This document shows, in pieces, positions 41,010 to 50,399 of a DNA stretch of 64,000 nt. The notes beneath the pieces were generated by a model. It did no database searches and was not told the origin of the DNA. It saw only the letters and a program-made list of their open reading frames with translations. Location of the stretch: assembly GCA_902825875.1 (NCBI GenBank), contig CADECP010000018.1, forward strand, positions 38,783-102,782, in the 5' to 3' direction. Position 1 is the stretch's first letter, and every line of letters starts with the position of its first letter. The position numbers and the translations under genes were made by a program. The DNA is from an uncultured Acidobacteriota bacterium. GTDB taxonomy: Bacteria; Acidobacteriota; Blastocatellia; RBC074.

Positions 41010-43013
41010 ATGACTGCCTGGACAAATTTCGTCGCCGTCGGCGGCAAAGGTTTTGTTTGGTTGCTGGCGTGGAGTTGGCAAACGCTGTTGCTGTTGGGCG
41101 GTGTGTGGCTAGCGTTGAAACTGTGCCGCGTGAAATCGCCCGCGTTGCGCCATCACGTCTGGCTGGCGTCGTTGGTCGCCGTGGCAATGTTGCCGTTGCT
41201 GGCGATGGCGCTGGAACAATTGCCGATGCCACAATCCAACAGCCGTGCGTTGGCGTATGTGCCGACCATTCCGCAACCGGCCATTGTCATCGAATTGCCG
41301 GTGATGGCGCAGGCGACGAACGACGCCGCGACAACTGCGACCGGCAAAACGCCGATGATCGTCGCCGCCGTATTGGCAACGGTTTTTTGGCTGTGGGCGG
41401 CGGGAGTTTTGGTCTCGCTGGTTCGGTTTTGTCGCCAGCAACGCGAACTCTGGCGATTGCGAACAGCCACCTGGCCGGTTTCGCTCGCAGAACTCGGCTG
41501 CGCTGACCTTTTGCTGCCAACAGAAATCAAGCTTCGGCACTCGCGACAGATTCATTCGCCTATGTTGCTGGGCGTTTGGCGTCCGGTGATTTTGCTGCCT
41601 GCCGACATTGTTAATTGGACAACCGCCGACGAACGCCGGGCGATGATTCGTCACGAACTGGCACATTTTGCACGGCGAGATCACCTGACGAACCTGTTTC
41701 AAAATCTGCTCGGCGCGATTTTGTTCTTTCATCCGATGCTGCGGTTTGTCTGCCGCCAGTTGCAAATTGAACGCGAACTTGCCTGCGACGACGAAGTTCT
41801 TGTTTCCGGCGTTGACGCCACGTTGTATGCCGAAAGCATTTTGAAAGCAGCCGAACACGGCTTGTCGCAAAACGCTTTTCTCGCCAGTGCGCCAAGCGGC
41901 GTTCATCAACTGGCGCTGTTTTCAACCCGCAAAACCCTGGAAAGGAGGGTGGAGATGATTCTGAATCCCGACCGCATCCGCATCGTCACTCGGCAGTGGC
42001 GGCATTTGATTCTGCCTGTAGCTTTGATCGTGGCGGCAAGCATTTGGCTTGTTCCCGGTCGAACGGCGAAATCGTCAGCTTTGGCGAAAAGCCCTGAACA
42101 AGCTGTGGCTGACGCGACCAGACAAATCGCCGAAGTCGTCCAGAAAAACGGCTTGAGCGATGTCAGCGTTGAACGAACAGCTAGCTCTTTGAAACCGTCG
42201 AACACCGATGAACAGACCTTGATTGAATTGGTTCAACGAGTGATTGACGGCATCCCGGAAAGAAAATACGGCGACGAAAATTTGCAAGCGTCTGACTTTG
42301 TTGACGTCGAAGGCGGGCGACTGGCGGTTATGCTGACTGAATTCAAAGGCCACGATTTCGAAATCAAAAAGGTTGTCGCCGACGATTTTGAAGTTATTCT
42401 GCACGAAGGTTGGGCGACGGTGACGTTCAACGCAGCTATCCGCGCTCAGCATTTGGTGACGGGAAATTACGCGAAAGAAGTGCCGGTTCGGTACAACGTC
42501 CGGTTGAAAAACGACAATGGCCGCTGGCGGGTTGATCGTTCAAACGAATGGGTGGAACTGACGCAAAAATTCAAACCTGCGCCGCCTCCTCCGCCACCGC
42601 CGCCCAAACAACCCGGAACAATTCCTGCGCCGCCACCGCCACCTCCGCCACCATTGTTGGCGGAGTTGCCTAACAAGGATTACAACTTTCAGGCGATTGG
42701 CCAGGAAGGTTCGGTTCGCTGGTTACGGATGGAAGTTGTCATTGACGGCAAACGCAGCACACAAATCCGAATGAAGAATTTCGATCTGCGAGCGGAAAAA
42801 GTCGCGCTGGTCAGAGGCGCGTATTACTTGCTCGATGAGTTTGAAATCGAGCGCCAAGGGCAGGTGTTTTATGGACGTGGCACATTGAAGATTAAAGCGA
42901 CCAGTCAATCCACCGAATACTTTCTGAGTTCCGATGGCGGAATTTACTTGTCGCCACAACGAACCGGTCAACGCATAGATTTCAATTCCATTCTTTGGCA
43001 ATCCGCCCGCTGA
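41010..43013 (+). CDS. BlaR1-like M56 membrane metallopeptidase
   Basis: 667 aa. Membrane helices near the N-terminus (WQTLLLLGGVWLALKLC, VWLASLVAVAMLPLLAMAL) and at about 115-135 surround the M56 domain, with the zinc motif HELAH at residues 215-219 in RHELAHFARRDHL and the second ligand region ERELACDDEVL. A further helix (LILPVALIVAASIWLVPG) leads to an outside domain. That domain holds a NTF2-like stretch, a poly-Pro linker (two runs of eight or more Pro) and a C-terminal beta-rich domain. There is no penicillin-binding sensor domain, so the signal is probably not a beta-lactam bound covalently. It would cleave the BlaI-like repressor. Confidence 0.88.
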   Translation: MTAWTNFVAVGGKGFVWLLAWSWQTLLLLGGVWLALKLCRVKSPALRHHVWLASLVAVAMLPLLAMALEQLPMPQSNSRALAYVPTIPQPAIVIELPVMAQATNDAATTATGKTPMIVAAVLATVFWLWAAGVLVSLVRFCRQQRELWRLRTATWPVSLAELGCADLLLPTEIKLRHSRQIHSPMLLGVWRPVILLPADIVNWTTADERRAMIRHELAHFARRDHLTNLFQNLLGAILFFHPMLRFVCRQLQIERELACDDEVLVSGVDATLYAESILKAAEHGLSQNAFLASAPSGVHQLALFSTRKTLERRVEMILNPDRIRIVTRQWRHLILPVALIVAASIWLVPGRTAKSSALAKSPEQAVADATRQIAEVVQKNGLSDVSVERTASSLKPSNTDEQTLIELVQRVIDGIPERKYGDENLQASDFVDVEGGRLAVMLTEFKGHDFEIKKVVADDFEVILHEGWATVTFNAAIRAQHLVTGNYAKEVPVRYNVRLKNDNGRWRVDRSNEWVELTQKFKPAPPPPPPPPKQPGTIPAPPPPPPPPLLAELPNKDYNFQAIGQEGSVRWLRMEVVIDGKRSTQIRMKNFDLRAEKVALVRGAYYLLDEFEIERQGQVFYGRGTLKIKATSQSTEYFLSSDGGIYLSPQRTGQRIDFNSILWQSAR

Positions 43014-43026
43014 TCTTGCCAACGCA

Positions 43027-43062
43027 AACTACTCGGCTTGAGTTTCTTCAAGCCGGGTAGTT
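43027..43062. other. Long hairpin after the M56 peptidase gene
   Basis: A 15-bp stem (43027-43041 with 43048-43062, one G-T pair) with a 6-base loop and no T-tract after it. It could be a weak terminator or a repeat remnant. The gap to purE is about 200 bases and holds nothing else clear. Confidence 0.55.
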
Positions 43063-43213
43063 CCGCGGCTTGCCGCATAAAGTGTTTGCCTGCCACCCTT
43101 ACCAGCCGATTGTTTATCTTCGATTGAAGCACGACTTTTGGCATCTTGATCTGGCGCAAGGCTTGGGCAATGATGACTGCTCAATTCCGATTACCTCCAA
43201 ACACACAGCAATT

Positions 43214-43717
43214 ATGAATTCATTCAAGAACGAATCCCGCCCGCTGGTTGCGGTGATTATGGGCAGCAAGTCCGACTGGGAAACCATGCGGCACGCCGAC
43301 GAAGTCCTGGCCAGCTTTGGCGTCGCGCACGAATGTCGAATCGTTTCGGCGCATCGCACGCCTGCGCGGATGGCGGAATTCGCCGCCGAGGCCGAAGCGC
43401 GCGGCATAGAAGTCATCATTGCCGGAGCCGGTGGCGCAGCTCATTTGCCGGGAATGGTCGCGGCGCAAACGTTGATTCCGGTCTTAGGCGTTCCGGTCGA
43501 AAGCCACGCGCTGAAAGGCATGGATTCGCTGCTTTCGATTGCGCAAATGCCCGGCGGCATTCCCGTCGGAACCTTGGCCATCGGCAAAGCCGGAGCCACC
43601 AATGCCGCTTTGTTGGCCGTTGCCATCTTGTCGAATTCGCGGCCTGAATTGCGCGAACGGTTGCGCCAATTCCGCGAAGAGCAAACCAATCGAGTTTTGA
43701 ACGACAAACTTCTTTAA
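43214..43717 (+). CDS. purE: N5-carboxyaminoimidazole ribonucleotide mutase
   Basis: 167 aa from the ATG at 43214, which fits class I PurE length; the frame is open further upstream but without family similarity. It has the signature [14 protein letters not shown], then [10 protein letters not shown] and [18 protein letters not shown], and [21 protein letters not shown] (shown in part). It converts N5-CAIR to CAIR in purine synthesis. purK follows after about 107 bases that hold a heptad palindrome. Confidence 0.96.
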   Translation: MNSFKNESRPLVAVIMGSKSDWETMRHADEVLASFGVAHECRIVSAHRTPARMAEFAAEAEARGIEVIIAGAGGAAHLPGMVAAQTLIPVLGVPVESHALKGMDSLLSIAQMPGGIPVGTLAIGKAGATNAALLAVAILSNSRPELRERLRQFREEQTNRVLNDKLL

Positions 43718-43822
43718 GTTTCCAGTCACCAGTTTCCGGTTTTCAGTCTGAACCTTAAGCAAGGTGACTGTGAGTCTGAAGATGTCGAACTGGAAACTGG
43801 CGACCGGAAACTGGAAACTTCC
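43717..43822. repeat. Heptad palindrome between purE and purK
   Basis: The left arm consists of period-7 units AGTTTCC, AGTCACC, AGTTTCC, GGTTTTC (about 43718-43746). The right arm consists of the inverted units AACTGG with AAACTGG, CGACCGG, AAACTGG (about 43789-43822). It fills the whole intergenic region and would form a long hairpin in the purE-purK transcript. Confidence 0.85.
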
Positions 43823-43824
43823 CA

Positions 43825-44961
43825 ATGAGTATTCTTCCCGGTTCAGTCATAGGCGTTTTAGGCAGCGGCCAGCTTGGCCGAATGTTTGCCATCGCCGCGC
43901 GGCGAATGGGATACCGCGTTCACACTTTTTCGCCCGAAACCGACACGCCCACCGGACAAGTTGCCGATGTCGAGATCAAAGCGCATTACGACGACCTGAA
44001 CGCAGTTCGCGGATTCGCTTCGGCGGTGGATGTGGTGACGTTTGAATTTGAAAACGTTCCTTCCGCAACCGCTGCTGCCGCAGCCGAACGCGCGCCGGTT
44101 CGTCCTGACGGGCAAATTCTGCACATCACGCAAAACCGGCTGCGCGAAAAAATGTTTTTGAGCCGTCACGGCTTTCCGGTCACGCCGTTCAAGACGATCA
44201 ATTCCATCGAAGATTTGCGCGCAGGCCTGGCCGAATTTGGATGTCCGGCGGTGCTGAAAACCGCCGGCTTCGGATACGACGGCAAAGGGCAGGTCAAAAT
44301 CAAAGCGATGGAAGAAGCCGAAACCGCGCTGGCAACGGCAGGGAAGCAGGAGTTGGTTTTGGAAGCGTTTGTAGATTTCGACCGCGAGCTTTCCGTCGTC
44401 GCTGCGCGTGGAGTTGATGGCAGCTTTGCGCATTGGGGAGCGATTGAAAATCAGCACAGCAATCACATCCTGGATGTTTCCATTGCCCCGGCCAATGTGC
44501 CGCCAGAAATCGCCAACGAAGCTGTCGAAATTGCTCGCGCGGTGCTGGAACAGTTGGGCGTTGTCGGAGTGCTTTGTGTGGAATTTTTTCTGACTCGGCA
44601 AGGAAAGCTGCTGATTAACGAACTGGCTCCGCGCCCGCATAATTCCGGGCATCTGACGTTTGACGCTTGCGTCACCAGCCAGTTTGAACAACAGCTTCGC
44701 GCCGTGTGCGGATTGCCGCTGGGTTCGACCGAATTTTTAAGACCGGCGGCGATGGCGAACTTGCTCGGCGATTTGTGGCAACACGGCGAACCGAATTGGG
44801 CGGCGGCTTGCGCTATGCCCGAAGTCAAATTGCACCTTTACGGCAAAATGGTTCCGAAGCCCGGTCGCAAGATGGGACACCTGACTGCGATGGCCGAAAC
44901 GGCAAACGCCGCTGCGAAACTGGTTCGAGCGGCGCGCGAAACTCTGGCTAATCAGCAATAG
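43825..44961 (+). CDS. purK: N5-carboxyaminoimidazole ribonucleotide synthase
   Basis: 378 aa ATP-grasp enzyme. It begins MSILPGSVIGVLGSGQLGRM, the standard PurK start, then VVTFEFENVP, TAGFGYDGKGQ, ELSVVAARGVDG, and ELAPRPHNSGHLTFDAC, all highly conserved in the family. It carboxylates AIR to N5-CAIR with ATP and bicarbonate, the step before PurE. The ribosome site is poor because the heptad palindrome abuts the start, so translation of PurK may depend on that structure. Confidence 0.96.
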   Translation: MSILPGSVIGVLGSGQLGRMFAIAARRMGYRVHTFSPETDTPTGQVADVEIKAHYDDLNAVRGFASAVDVVTFEFENVPSATAAAAAERAPVRPDGQILHITQNRLREKMFLSRHGFPVTPFKTINSIEDLRAGLAEFGCPAVLKTAGFGYDGKGQVKIKAMEEAETALATAGKQELVLEAFVDFDRELSVVAARGVDGSFAHWGAIENQHSNHILDVSIAPANVPPEIANEAVEIARAVLEQLGVVGVLCVEFFLTRQGKLLINELAPRPHNSGHLTFDACVTSQFEQQLRAVCGLPLGSTEFLRPAAMANLLGDLWQHGEPNWAAACAMPEVKLHLYGKMVPKPGRKMGHLTAMAETANAAAKLVRAARETLANQQ

Positions 44962-44964
44962 TTA

Positions 44965-45253
44965 CTGATGTTACGCAACAGCAGAACAGGAAAAGCATTT
45001 GACAGTTTCTTCGTCCCGGTAGGGACGGTTGAATTTAGCGCGGCGTTTCAACGCCGGGTAGCAGAGCGTTTCTCTGGCGCGTCCTGTAGGGACGCTTGAA
45101 TCTTTCGCCGGTTGGAGATTCAAGCGTCCCTACAGGACGCGGATTCATTCGCGCCTTTTCCCGGCAGTGAACTGCCGGGCTAATTTCAGCCGTCCCTATC
45201 GGGACGAAAACCTAGTCAAGCCAAATGCCAATTTCCTTAGCGCGTAACATCAG
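44965..45253. mobile_element. MITE-like 290-bp imperfect palindrome
   Basis: Terminal inverted repeats CTGATGTTACGC (44965-44976) and GCGTAACATCAG (45242-45253) bound an element whose two halves align as inverted copies along most of their length. Inner blocks include TCGTCCCGGTAGGGACG against CGTCCCTATCGGGACGA, GGCGTTTCAACGCC-type and GGCAGTGAACTGCC-type mini-hairpins, and a central pair of GCGTCCTGTAGGGACGC arms. It has no coding capacity. Confidence 0.8.
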
Positions 45254-45281
45254 ATAGTCATTTCAAGAACACATTTTCATC

Positions 45282-45324
45282 CACGAAGGAACACAAAGAT
45301 GAACTTACTTTGTGTTCCTTCGTG
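45282..45324. terminator. 17-bp hairpin, probable terminator
   Basis: A perfect 17-bp stem, 45282-45298 with 45308-45324, loop 9. It lies between purK and the convergent DUF3500 gene and could stop transcription from either side. The sequence type (CACGAAGG...) is also a common dispersed repeat. Confidence 0.6.
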
Positions 45325-45344
45325 ACCTCCGTGGAGAGAATCTT

Positions 45345-46565
45345 TTATTTTGTGTGTGGATGCTGTTGGTAATGCTGGCGCAGCAAATCCTTGCCGTAAT
45401 CGTTCCCGTTCGGAGTCCGCACCACAGTGTGAATGTGTTCGTGGTTGGGTTTGCGCGGGTCGGACAAATGCCGCAATCCCGCCGGAGTCTGATGGTCGAA
45501 TTCGATCAAAATCACTGGGCTGTGAATGCGGTAATAAAACACGCTGTCTTTGGCCGTTTCGCCGACCCAGGAAAACCAGGTGCTGTCCAGGTGCTGACGG
45601 ATTTCGCTCATCTTCACCTTTGCGTGACCAGCATCCATGTTGCTGATGTACAAGCCAGCCAGCCCCAGCAATTGTTCTTTCTGCTTGGCCGTCAACTCTG
45701 AACCACGAATGCCTTTGTAATCCAGTACCACATTGTCTTTGTAAGCTTCGCCGAGGTTCAGGTTGGAAGTTTTGGACGAAGATAGAATCGCTTTTTTGCG
45801 CTGGTCTTCGGTCAACGCATTAATCATCGCCAAGCCGTTGTTTTGTTCCTCCTGCAAAATCGAAACGCCTTTGTATTTTCCAGCGTGAGCGATGATCGGT
45901 TCCGATCCCCAAAACGTAGGCGTCATCACCACCTGATCGCCCAACACGAAGTAATTGATAATCAGATGATGCCCATCCAGTTGCCATCCCCACGGCTGCT
46001 TGTCCGAAGGCTTACCCATCACCGTGAAGTAATAACGACCTTCGCCGTATTCGATGAAGTTATCGTTGTTCAACTCGCCCAGCGTATGGTTGAGCTTCAT
46101 GATGTCTTCGGAAAGCTTCAAGCCTTTGGCGCTGAGCGCGGCTCGCATCAATCCCAACGCCGCCTGTTTTTGGGCGTCGGTCATATCAATGAAGCCGGTT
46201 CCTTGCCGAACATAAAAATGCTGGTTCATCCATTTGCGCCATTCGTCGTCGTTGACCGTAAACAAGGTTTTCGTTTTTTGCTCCGGCGTCAGCGCAGCCA
46301 GAAAAGTGTCAGCCGCTTTGCGAACCGGCGCGGTGGAAACTCCGGTGGATTTGATGGCGAACAAATTCGGAACGACGTTGCCGTCGGTGGTCACGCCTTT
46401 GAAAGGTTGAGCCAGTCCGGCTTTTTCCGCATCCAGCGAGCGCTGGGCGAACTGCTTGACTCGTTCAGCGGGCGATTGTTGCTGCGAAAACGATTTCAAT
46501 CCGAAGCCTACGATTGCGATGAACAGCGCGAAAACACCAATTACGATGCGTATTTGTACTTTCAT
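45345..46565 (-). CDS. DUF3500 exported protein
   Basis: 406 aa with a signal peptide or anchor ([19 protein letters not shown]). The body matches DUF3500 as I know it: [84 protein letters not shown] and the C-terminal [23 protein letters not shown]. Conserved His and Asp residues suggest a metal site but no reaction is known to me. The [13 protein letters not shown] end is characteristic of the family. Confidence 0.85.
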   Translation of the reverse strand: MKVQIRIVIGVFALFIAIVGFGLKSFSQQQSPAERVKQFAQRSLDAEKAGLAQPFKGVTTDGNVVPNLFAIKSTGVSTAPVRKAADTFLAALTPEQKTKTLFTVNDDEWRKWMNQHFYVRQGTGFIDMTDAQKQAALGLMRAALSAKGLKLSEDIMKLNHTLGELNNDNFIEYGEGRYYFTVMGKPSDKQPWGWQLDGHHLIINYFVLGDQVVMTPTFWGSEPIIAHAGKYKGVSILQEEQNNGLAMINALTEDQRKKAILSSSKTSNLNLGEAYKDNVVLDYKGIRGSELTAKQKEQLLGLAGLYISNMDAGHAKVKMSEIRQHLDSTWFSWVGETAKDSVFYYRIHSPVILIEFDHQTPAGLRHLSDPRKPNHEHIHTVVRTPNGNDYGKDLLRQHYQQHPHTK

Positions 46566-46596
46566 TTTTCCTCTTTATTTTGAGCGCGGACTTCAC

Positions 46597-46727
46597 GGGA
46601 GCGCGGACGTTCCGTCCGCCTGGTCCGCGGACATCCTGTCCGCCCGTCACACTAAAGCAATTAACGAGCGAACAACGAGCGGACGGAACGTCCGCGGACC
46701 AGGCGGACATGTTGTCCGCGCTCCGGC
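46597..46727. repeat. GCGGA-hairpin repeat element, copy 1
   Basis: Two inverted halves, each holding two mini-hairpins of the form GCGGAC-loop-GTCCGC joined by CTGG, with the frame GGAGCGCGGAC...GTCCGCCTGGTCCGCGGAC...GTCCGC. The element ends exactly at the stop codon of the molybdenum hydroxylase gene (46728). Related copies are at 59327-59507 and 63871-64000. Confidence 0.88.
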
Positions 46728-48956
46728 TTATGCCAGTTGTTTACGGATGGGCAGTTCGCGGATGCGTTTGCCTGTCGCCGCAAAAATCGCGTTGGTAATC
46801 GCCGGCAGCATAGGCGGGACTCCGGGTTCGCCCACGCCAGCCGGTGGTTCGTTGCTGTCCACCAAATGCACGTGAGTCATAACCGGCGATTCCTGAATGC
46901 GCGGAATCAGGTAATCGTGGAAATTTGATTGCACGATGGCTCCGTCTTTGGCGGTGATTTCGCTCATCATTGCGATGCCCGCGCCGAAGGTTGAAGCGCC
47001 TTCAAATTGCGAACGCACGCGGTCGGTGTTGATGACGCGACCAACGTCAGCGGCGATGTGAACTTGCGGAATGCGAAGCTTGCCAGCGTTGTCCACTTCC
47101 ACTTCGACGACGGCGGCGATGTAACTGTAAAAGCTCCAATGCGCCGCGATGCCCAAAGCGCGGCCTTTGGTGGCTTTGCGATTCGCCCAGCCGGATTTTT
47201 CCGCCGCCAGTTCGATCACGCGACGCAACCGAGCCGTGTCGAGCGGGAATTTCTGCGAACGCGCGTCACGCTGCCCCAAATCAATCCTGCGATCTTTACC
47301 GAGCAAATCCAGCAGGTATTCCACTCGATCACGATTGGCCAGCGCAGCCAGTTCGTCAGCGAACGAATGCACTCCGAAGGCGTGATAAATGTTGGCCACA
47401 GAACGCAGCCAGCCGATGCGGACGTGAGCTTTGGCCGGGCCGTTTTCCGCGCGATGGTTGGGAATGTCGAACGGCAGATTGCTCCAACCCATTCCGAGTT
47501 CAAAACCCTGACCGGTGTTGGCCATCGGGCTGAACATAGCTCCGATGGAAGGAAACGCGCTGCGTTGCAACCAGGCCGTCGGGCGGCCTTTGTCGTCCAC
47601 GCGAGCTTTCAAATACATCGCCGCCACCGCGTGGTAGTAATCGAATTTGATGTCGTCTTCGCGCGTCCAGGTGACTTTGACCGGCTTGCCAAGCTGTTTG
47701 GACAACAGCGCGGCTTCGGCTACGTAATCGGGTTTGGATTTGCGACCGAAACCTCCGCCCAACAGTGTGACGTGGCATTCGACGTTCTCTTTGCTGATTC
47801 CCAGCGCAGCAGCGACGGTGTCCTGCACGGCTTGCGGATTTTGCGTGGCGGTGTGGATGACGACTTTGCCGTCTTTGAAATCGGCCACAGCCACAGGCGT
47901 TTCCATCGGAGCGTGCGACAGATGCGGCACGTAATACTCTGCTTCGTGAGTCTTGCCGCCTTTGGCAAATTCAGCGTCTACGTCGCCAATGTTGCGCGCA
48001 GCTTTTTGCGGTTTGCGAACCGTTTCCAGCAACTGTTGTTTGTACTTGGCCGAATCGTAACCAGCGTTTTCTCCGCCGTCCCATTGGACTTTCAACTTCT
48101 CGCGGCCTTTTTTCGCCGCCCAGGTGCTGTTGGCGATGACGGCCACGCCGCCCAGCGGTTTGAATCCATAAGGCGGAGTCAGGTGCGGCAACGTCACAAC
48201 TTTCTGAACGCCTTTCACTGCCAGAGCTTCTTTGTCGTCAACGCTCTTCAGCTTGCCGCCGTAAACCGGCGAACGTTCGATGGAGGCGTGAACCATCCCT
48301 GGCATTTTGGCGTCAATGCCGAACGTGCCTTTGCCTGTGACGATGTCGCCGATGTCCACAGTCGGCAGGCTCTTGCCGATGTAGCGAAACTCGGCTGGAG
48401 TTTTCAGCTTCAAGTCGGCTTTGTTCGGAGCAGTCAGTTTCGCAGCCGCAGCAGCCAGTTCGCCGTACCCAATCTTTTTGCCGCTGGTGTGAACGACCTG
48501 ATGGTTTTGCGCTTTGCATTCGCTGGCGGGAACTCCCCATTTCGCGGCGGCAGCGGCAACCAGCATGTGACGCGCCGTAGCTCCTGCTTCGCGGAAAGCA
48601 TCGTAAAAATCGCGGATCGAACACGAACCGTCTGTGTTCTGATCGCCATACTTTTTGTCGCCGATGGCCTGTTCCAACTTGACGCGCTTCCAATCGGCTT
48701 CCAGTTCGTCGGCCAAAACGGTTGGCAACACGCTGCGAATGCCCGTTCCCATTTCCGACCGGTGAATGACGATCAACACCGTTCCGTCGGTTTCAATGCC
48801 CAGATAAACGTTTGGATTCCAGGCGGCTTTTTCAGCTTTGGTCAGCGGAGCCGCCAACGCCTCTTCGGGCATTAACTTGGCGGCCAACACAAAAGCTCCG
48901 GCGGAAAAGACTCCGCCCAAAAATGTGCGACGAGTAACAACTTCAATTCGGTTCAT
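46728..48956 (-). CDS. Molybdopterin-binding subunit of a xanthine dehydrogenase-family hydroxylase (IorB-like), Tat-exported
   Basis: 742 aa. The Tat signal is [21 protein letters not shown]. The molybdopterin cytosine dinucleotide-binding blocks include [59 protein letters not shown] and [11 protein letters not shown], the layout of isoquinoline 1-oxidoreductase beta subunits. It hydroxylates an aldehyde or N-heterocycle in the periplasm. Its ATG overlaps the stop of the iron-sulphur subunit gene (TAATG), so the two are coupled. Substrate not known. Confidence 0.92.
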   Translation of the reverse strand: MNRIEVVTRRTFLGGVFSAGAFVLAAKLMPEEALAAPLTKAEKAAWNPNVYLGIETDGTVLIVIHRSEMGTGIRSVLPTVLADELEADWKRVKLEQAIGDKKYGDQNTDGSCSIRDFYDAFREAGATARHMLVAAAAAKWGVPASECKAQNHQVVHTSGKKIGYGELAAAAAKLTAPNKADLKLKTPAEFRYIGKSLPTVDIGDIVTGKGTFGIDAKMPGMVHASIERSPVYGGKLKSVDDKEALAVKGVQKVVTLPHLTPPYGFKPLGGVAVIANSTWAAKKGREKLKVQWDGGENAGYDSAKYKQQLLETVRKPQKAARNIGDVDAEFAKGGKTHEAEYYVPHLSHAPMETPVAVADFKDGKVVIHTATQNPQAVQDTVAAALGISKENVECHVTLLGGGFGRKSKPDYVAEAALLSKQLGKPVKVTWTREDDIKFDYYHAVAAMYLKARVDDKGRPTAWLQRSAFPSIGAMFSPMANTGQGFELGMGWSNLPFDIPNHRAENGPAKAHVRIGWLRSVANIYHAFGVHSFADELAALANRDRVEYLLDLLGKDRRIDLGQRDARSQKFPLDTARLRRVIELAAEKSGWANRKATKGRALGIAAHWSFYSYIAAVVEVEVDNAGKLRIPQVHIAADVGRVINTDRVRSQFEGASTFGAGIAMMSEITAKDGAIVQSNFHDYLIPRIQESPVMTHVHLVDSNEPPAGVGEPGVPPMLPAITNAIFAATGKRIRELPIRKQLA

Positions 48957-49453
48957 TATTCGTCACCTCCTGCTTTTTGCGCCGCTGCTTTGGGGGCAGC
49001 AGATTTGGAATTCGCCGCGACCTTAATCGCTTCGCGGATGCGCTGATAAGTTCCGCAACGACAGATATTGCCTTTCATCGCGGAATCAATGTCGGCGTCA
49101 GTCGGCTTGGGTTTGGTCTTCAGCAACGCCACCGCCTGCATGATTTGCCCGGTCTGGCAGTACCCGCATTGCGGAGCGTTGACCTGTTTCCAGGCCTGCT
49201 GAACCGGATGCGTGCCGGTGGCGCTCAGCCCTTCGATGGTGGTGACGACTTTGCCCGCCAGACTTTGCATTTGAGTCTGGCAGCTTCGCACCGCCGAGCC
49301 GTTGACATGAACCGTGCAAGCCCCGCACAGCCCTTCGCCGCAGCCGTACTTGGTGCCGGTCAATTCAATTTCGTCGCGCAGATACCACAACAGCGGCATC
49401 TCAGGATCGCCGTCAAATTTACGCGCGACCCCGTTCACTTTGAATGTGATCAT
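48956..49453 (-). CDS. [2Fe-2S] subunit of the molybdenum hydroxylase (IorA-like)
   Basis: 165 aa from the ATG at 49453, which fits the family; GGGAG lies upstream. The N-terminal plant-type [2Fe-2S] site is [17 protein letters not shown] with its fourth Cys in RSCQTQ. The second [2Fe-2S] site is [12 protein letters not shown] with [15 protein letters not shown]. It passes electrons from the Mo site. The pair lacks an FAD subunit, as in IorAB-type enzymes, which donate to cytochromes. The Ala-rich tail ([16 protein letters not shown]) is unusual for the family. Confidence 0.94.
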   Translation of the reverse strand: MITFKVNGVARKFDGDPEMPLLWYLRDEIELTGTKYGCGEGLCGACTVHVNGSAVRSCQTQMQSLAGKVVTTIEGLSATGTHPVQQAWKQVNAPQCGYCQTGQIMQAVALLKTKPKPTDADIDSAMKGNICRCGTYQRIREAIKVAANSKSAAPKAAAQKAGGDE

Positions 49454-49746
49454 TGTTGTTTTCTCCCGGAGTTTTGTCAGGTTTTCAGTAAAACTTTTGG
49501 TCCGATGGATGCGCGCATTATGCACTCTTTGGTGGTTTAGGCCAAAGCGTGATCAGATGGATGAAATCAGTCGTTGTTGCTGGAAAACAATTGAAATTGC
49601 GCTGACGCAGTAGGTAGGTTGGCAGGAAGTTCGGTCATGCCTGTGGTGCGAGCCGCCGCGCAAACCTCGCCCCAACTCACAAAGTATTGATTGTAGTATT
49701 CAATCGGAAACTTGCCGTATTGACTCACTTCTTCTTTGGTAATTAC

Positions 49747-50130
49747 TCACTGGGTTGAAGCTTCAAGGAAAGGAAGAAGTGGAACTCCCATCAAAGTGGC
49801 AAGCGTTTGGAAAACTTGTTCGCCTTTTCGTTTCGTCGTGGCGATGATTGTCTGCAAGGCGGCGTAAGTTTTCGCTCCACACTCTGAGCGGAAACCGTTG
49901 GTGACTCGGTGTCAATCGCTTTTTGTAAATCGCGCAGTTGATGCTACAGGCAGAGTTGGAAGGCTTCGGCGGGCGCTTTGAGTTGAGAACTGAAGCAATC
50001 GCTGACCCGGATTTTGACCATCAATTGCCCCATCACTTCTTCGATTTCCGCCGCGCTGCGTGACGGCGCGCGATTGAGCGTCTGACAATGCGGGCAGGTT
50101 TTGTGATGCTGCCGAGTTTCAATCGCCAAC
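49747..50130 (-). pseudogene. IS66-family transposase remnant
   Basis: Pieces of an IS66-type transposase lie on the minus strand in order. A Cys-x2-Cys segment TCPHCQTLNRAPS (about 50100-50060) is followed by a piece reading AFQLCL-stop-HQLRDLQKAID (around 49945-49910), matching the LAHQLRDxxYAI block with its Ala codon changed to a stop. Then comes RVTNGFRSECGAKTYAALQT with KRKG, the C-terminal GFRSxxGA block, ending at the stop 49747. The catalytic core between the first two blocks is missing. In frame after that stop, an open stretch to 49567 (VSQYGKFPIEYYNQYFVSWG...) is either the former C-terminus or an unrelated small ORF. No intact terminal repeats are seen. Confidence 0.7.
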
Positions 50131-50157
50131 GGCCGGGCGACGAGCAATTTTGCAGGT

Positions 50158-50386
50158 ATCAGTAGCCCGCGCGTAAGCACAATGAGATTAAGGCAAGGGA
50201 ATTGCTTGTGGCTTGGTGGGACAGGTTCTTAACCTGTCCCACTGCTTCAGCAGCACAAATTTCCTATGGGACAGGTTAAGAACCTGTCCCACCGCTTCCC
50301 TGCAAATTGCTTGCCTTGATCTCATTGCGAGTAAGCAAGGGCTTTTTCACTCAATTCAAGCCCTTGCTTACGCGCGGGCTACTGAT
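50158..50386. mobile_element. Nested palindromic MITE-like element with 22-bp terminal repeats
   Basis: The ends 50158-50179 and 50365-50386 are perfect 22-bp inverted repeats containing GTAGCCCGCGCGTAAGC. Inside them a second inverted pair (CAATGAGAT-AAGGCAAG, about 50180-50200 and 50312-50330) encloses a third set of hairpins of type GTGGGACAGGTT/AACCTGTCCCAC (50216-50242 and 50268-50293). Thus three different palindromes are stacked one inside another. It lies between the transposase remnant and the UxaA-family gene. Confidence 0.85.
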
Positions 50387-50399
50387 ACGGTACGTTCGA

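Noticed and set aside
42588..42656. CCG-rich tract in the M56 peptidase gene, considered as a microsatellite
   Set aside because: It encodes two poly-Pro runs in a linker with varied third codon positions, which is normal for such proteins.
49944..50180. 78-codon minus-strand frame as an intact small zinc protein
   Set aside because: It begins in the terminal repeat of the palindromic element, and its Cys-x2-Cys and QLCL segments match the order of IS66 transposase blocks, so it is part of the remnant.
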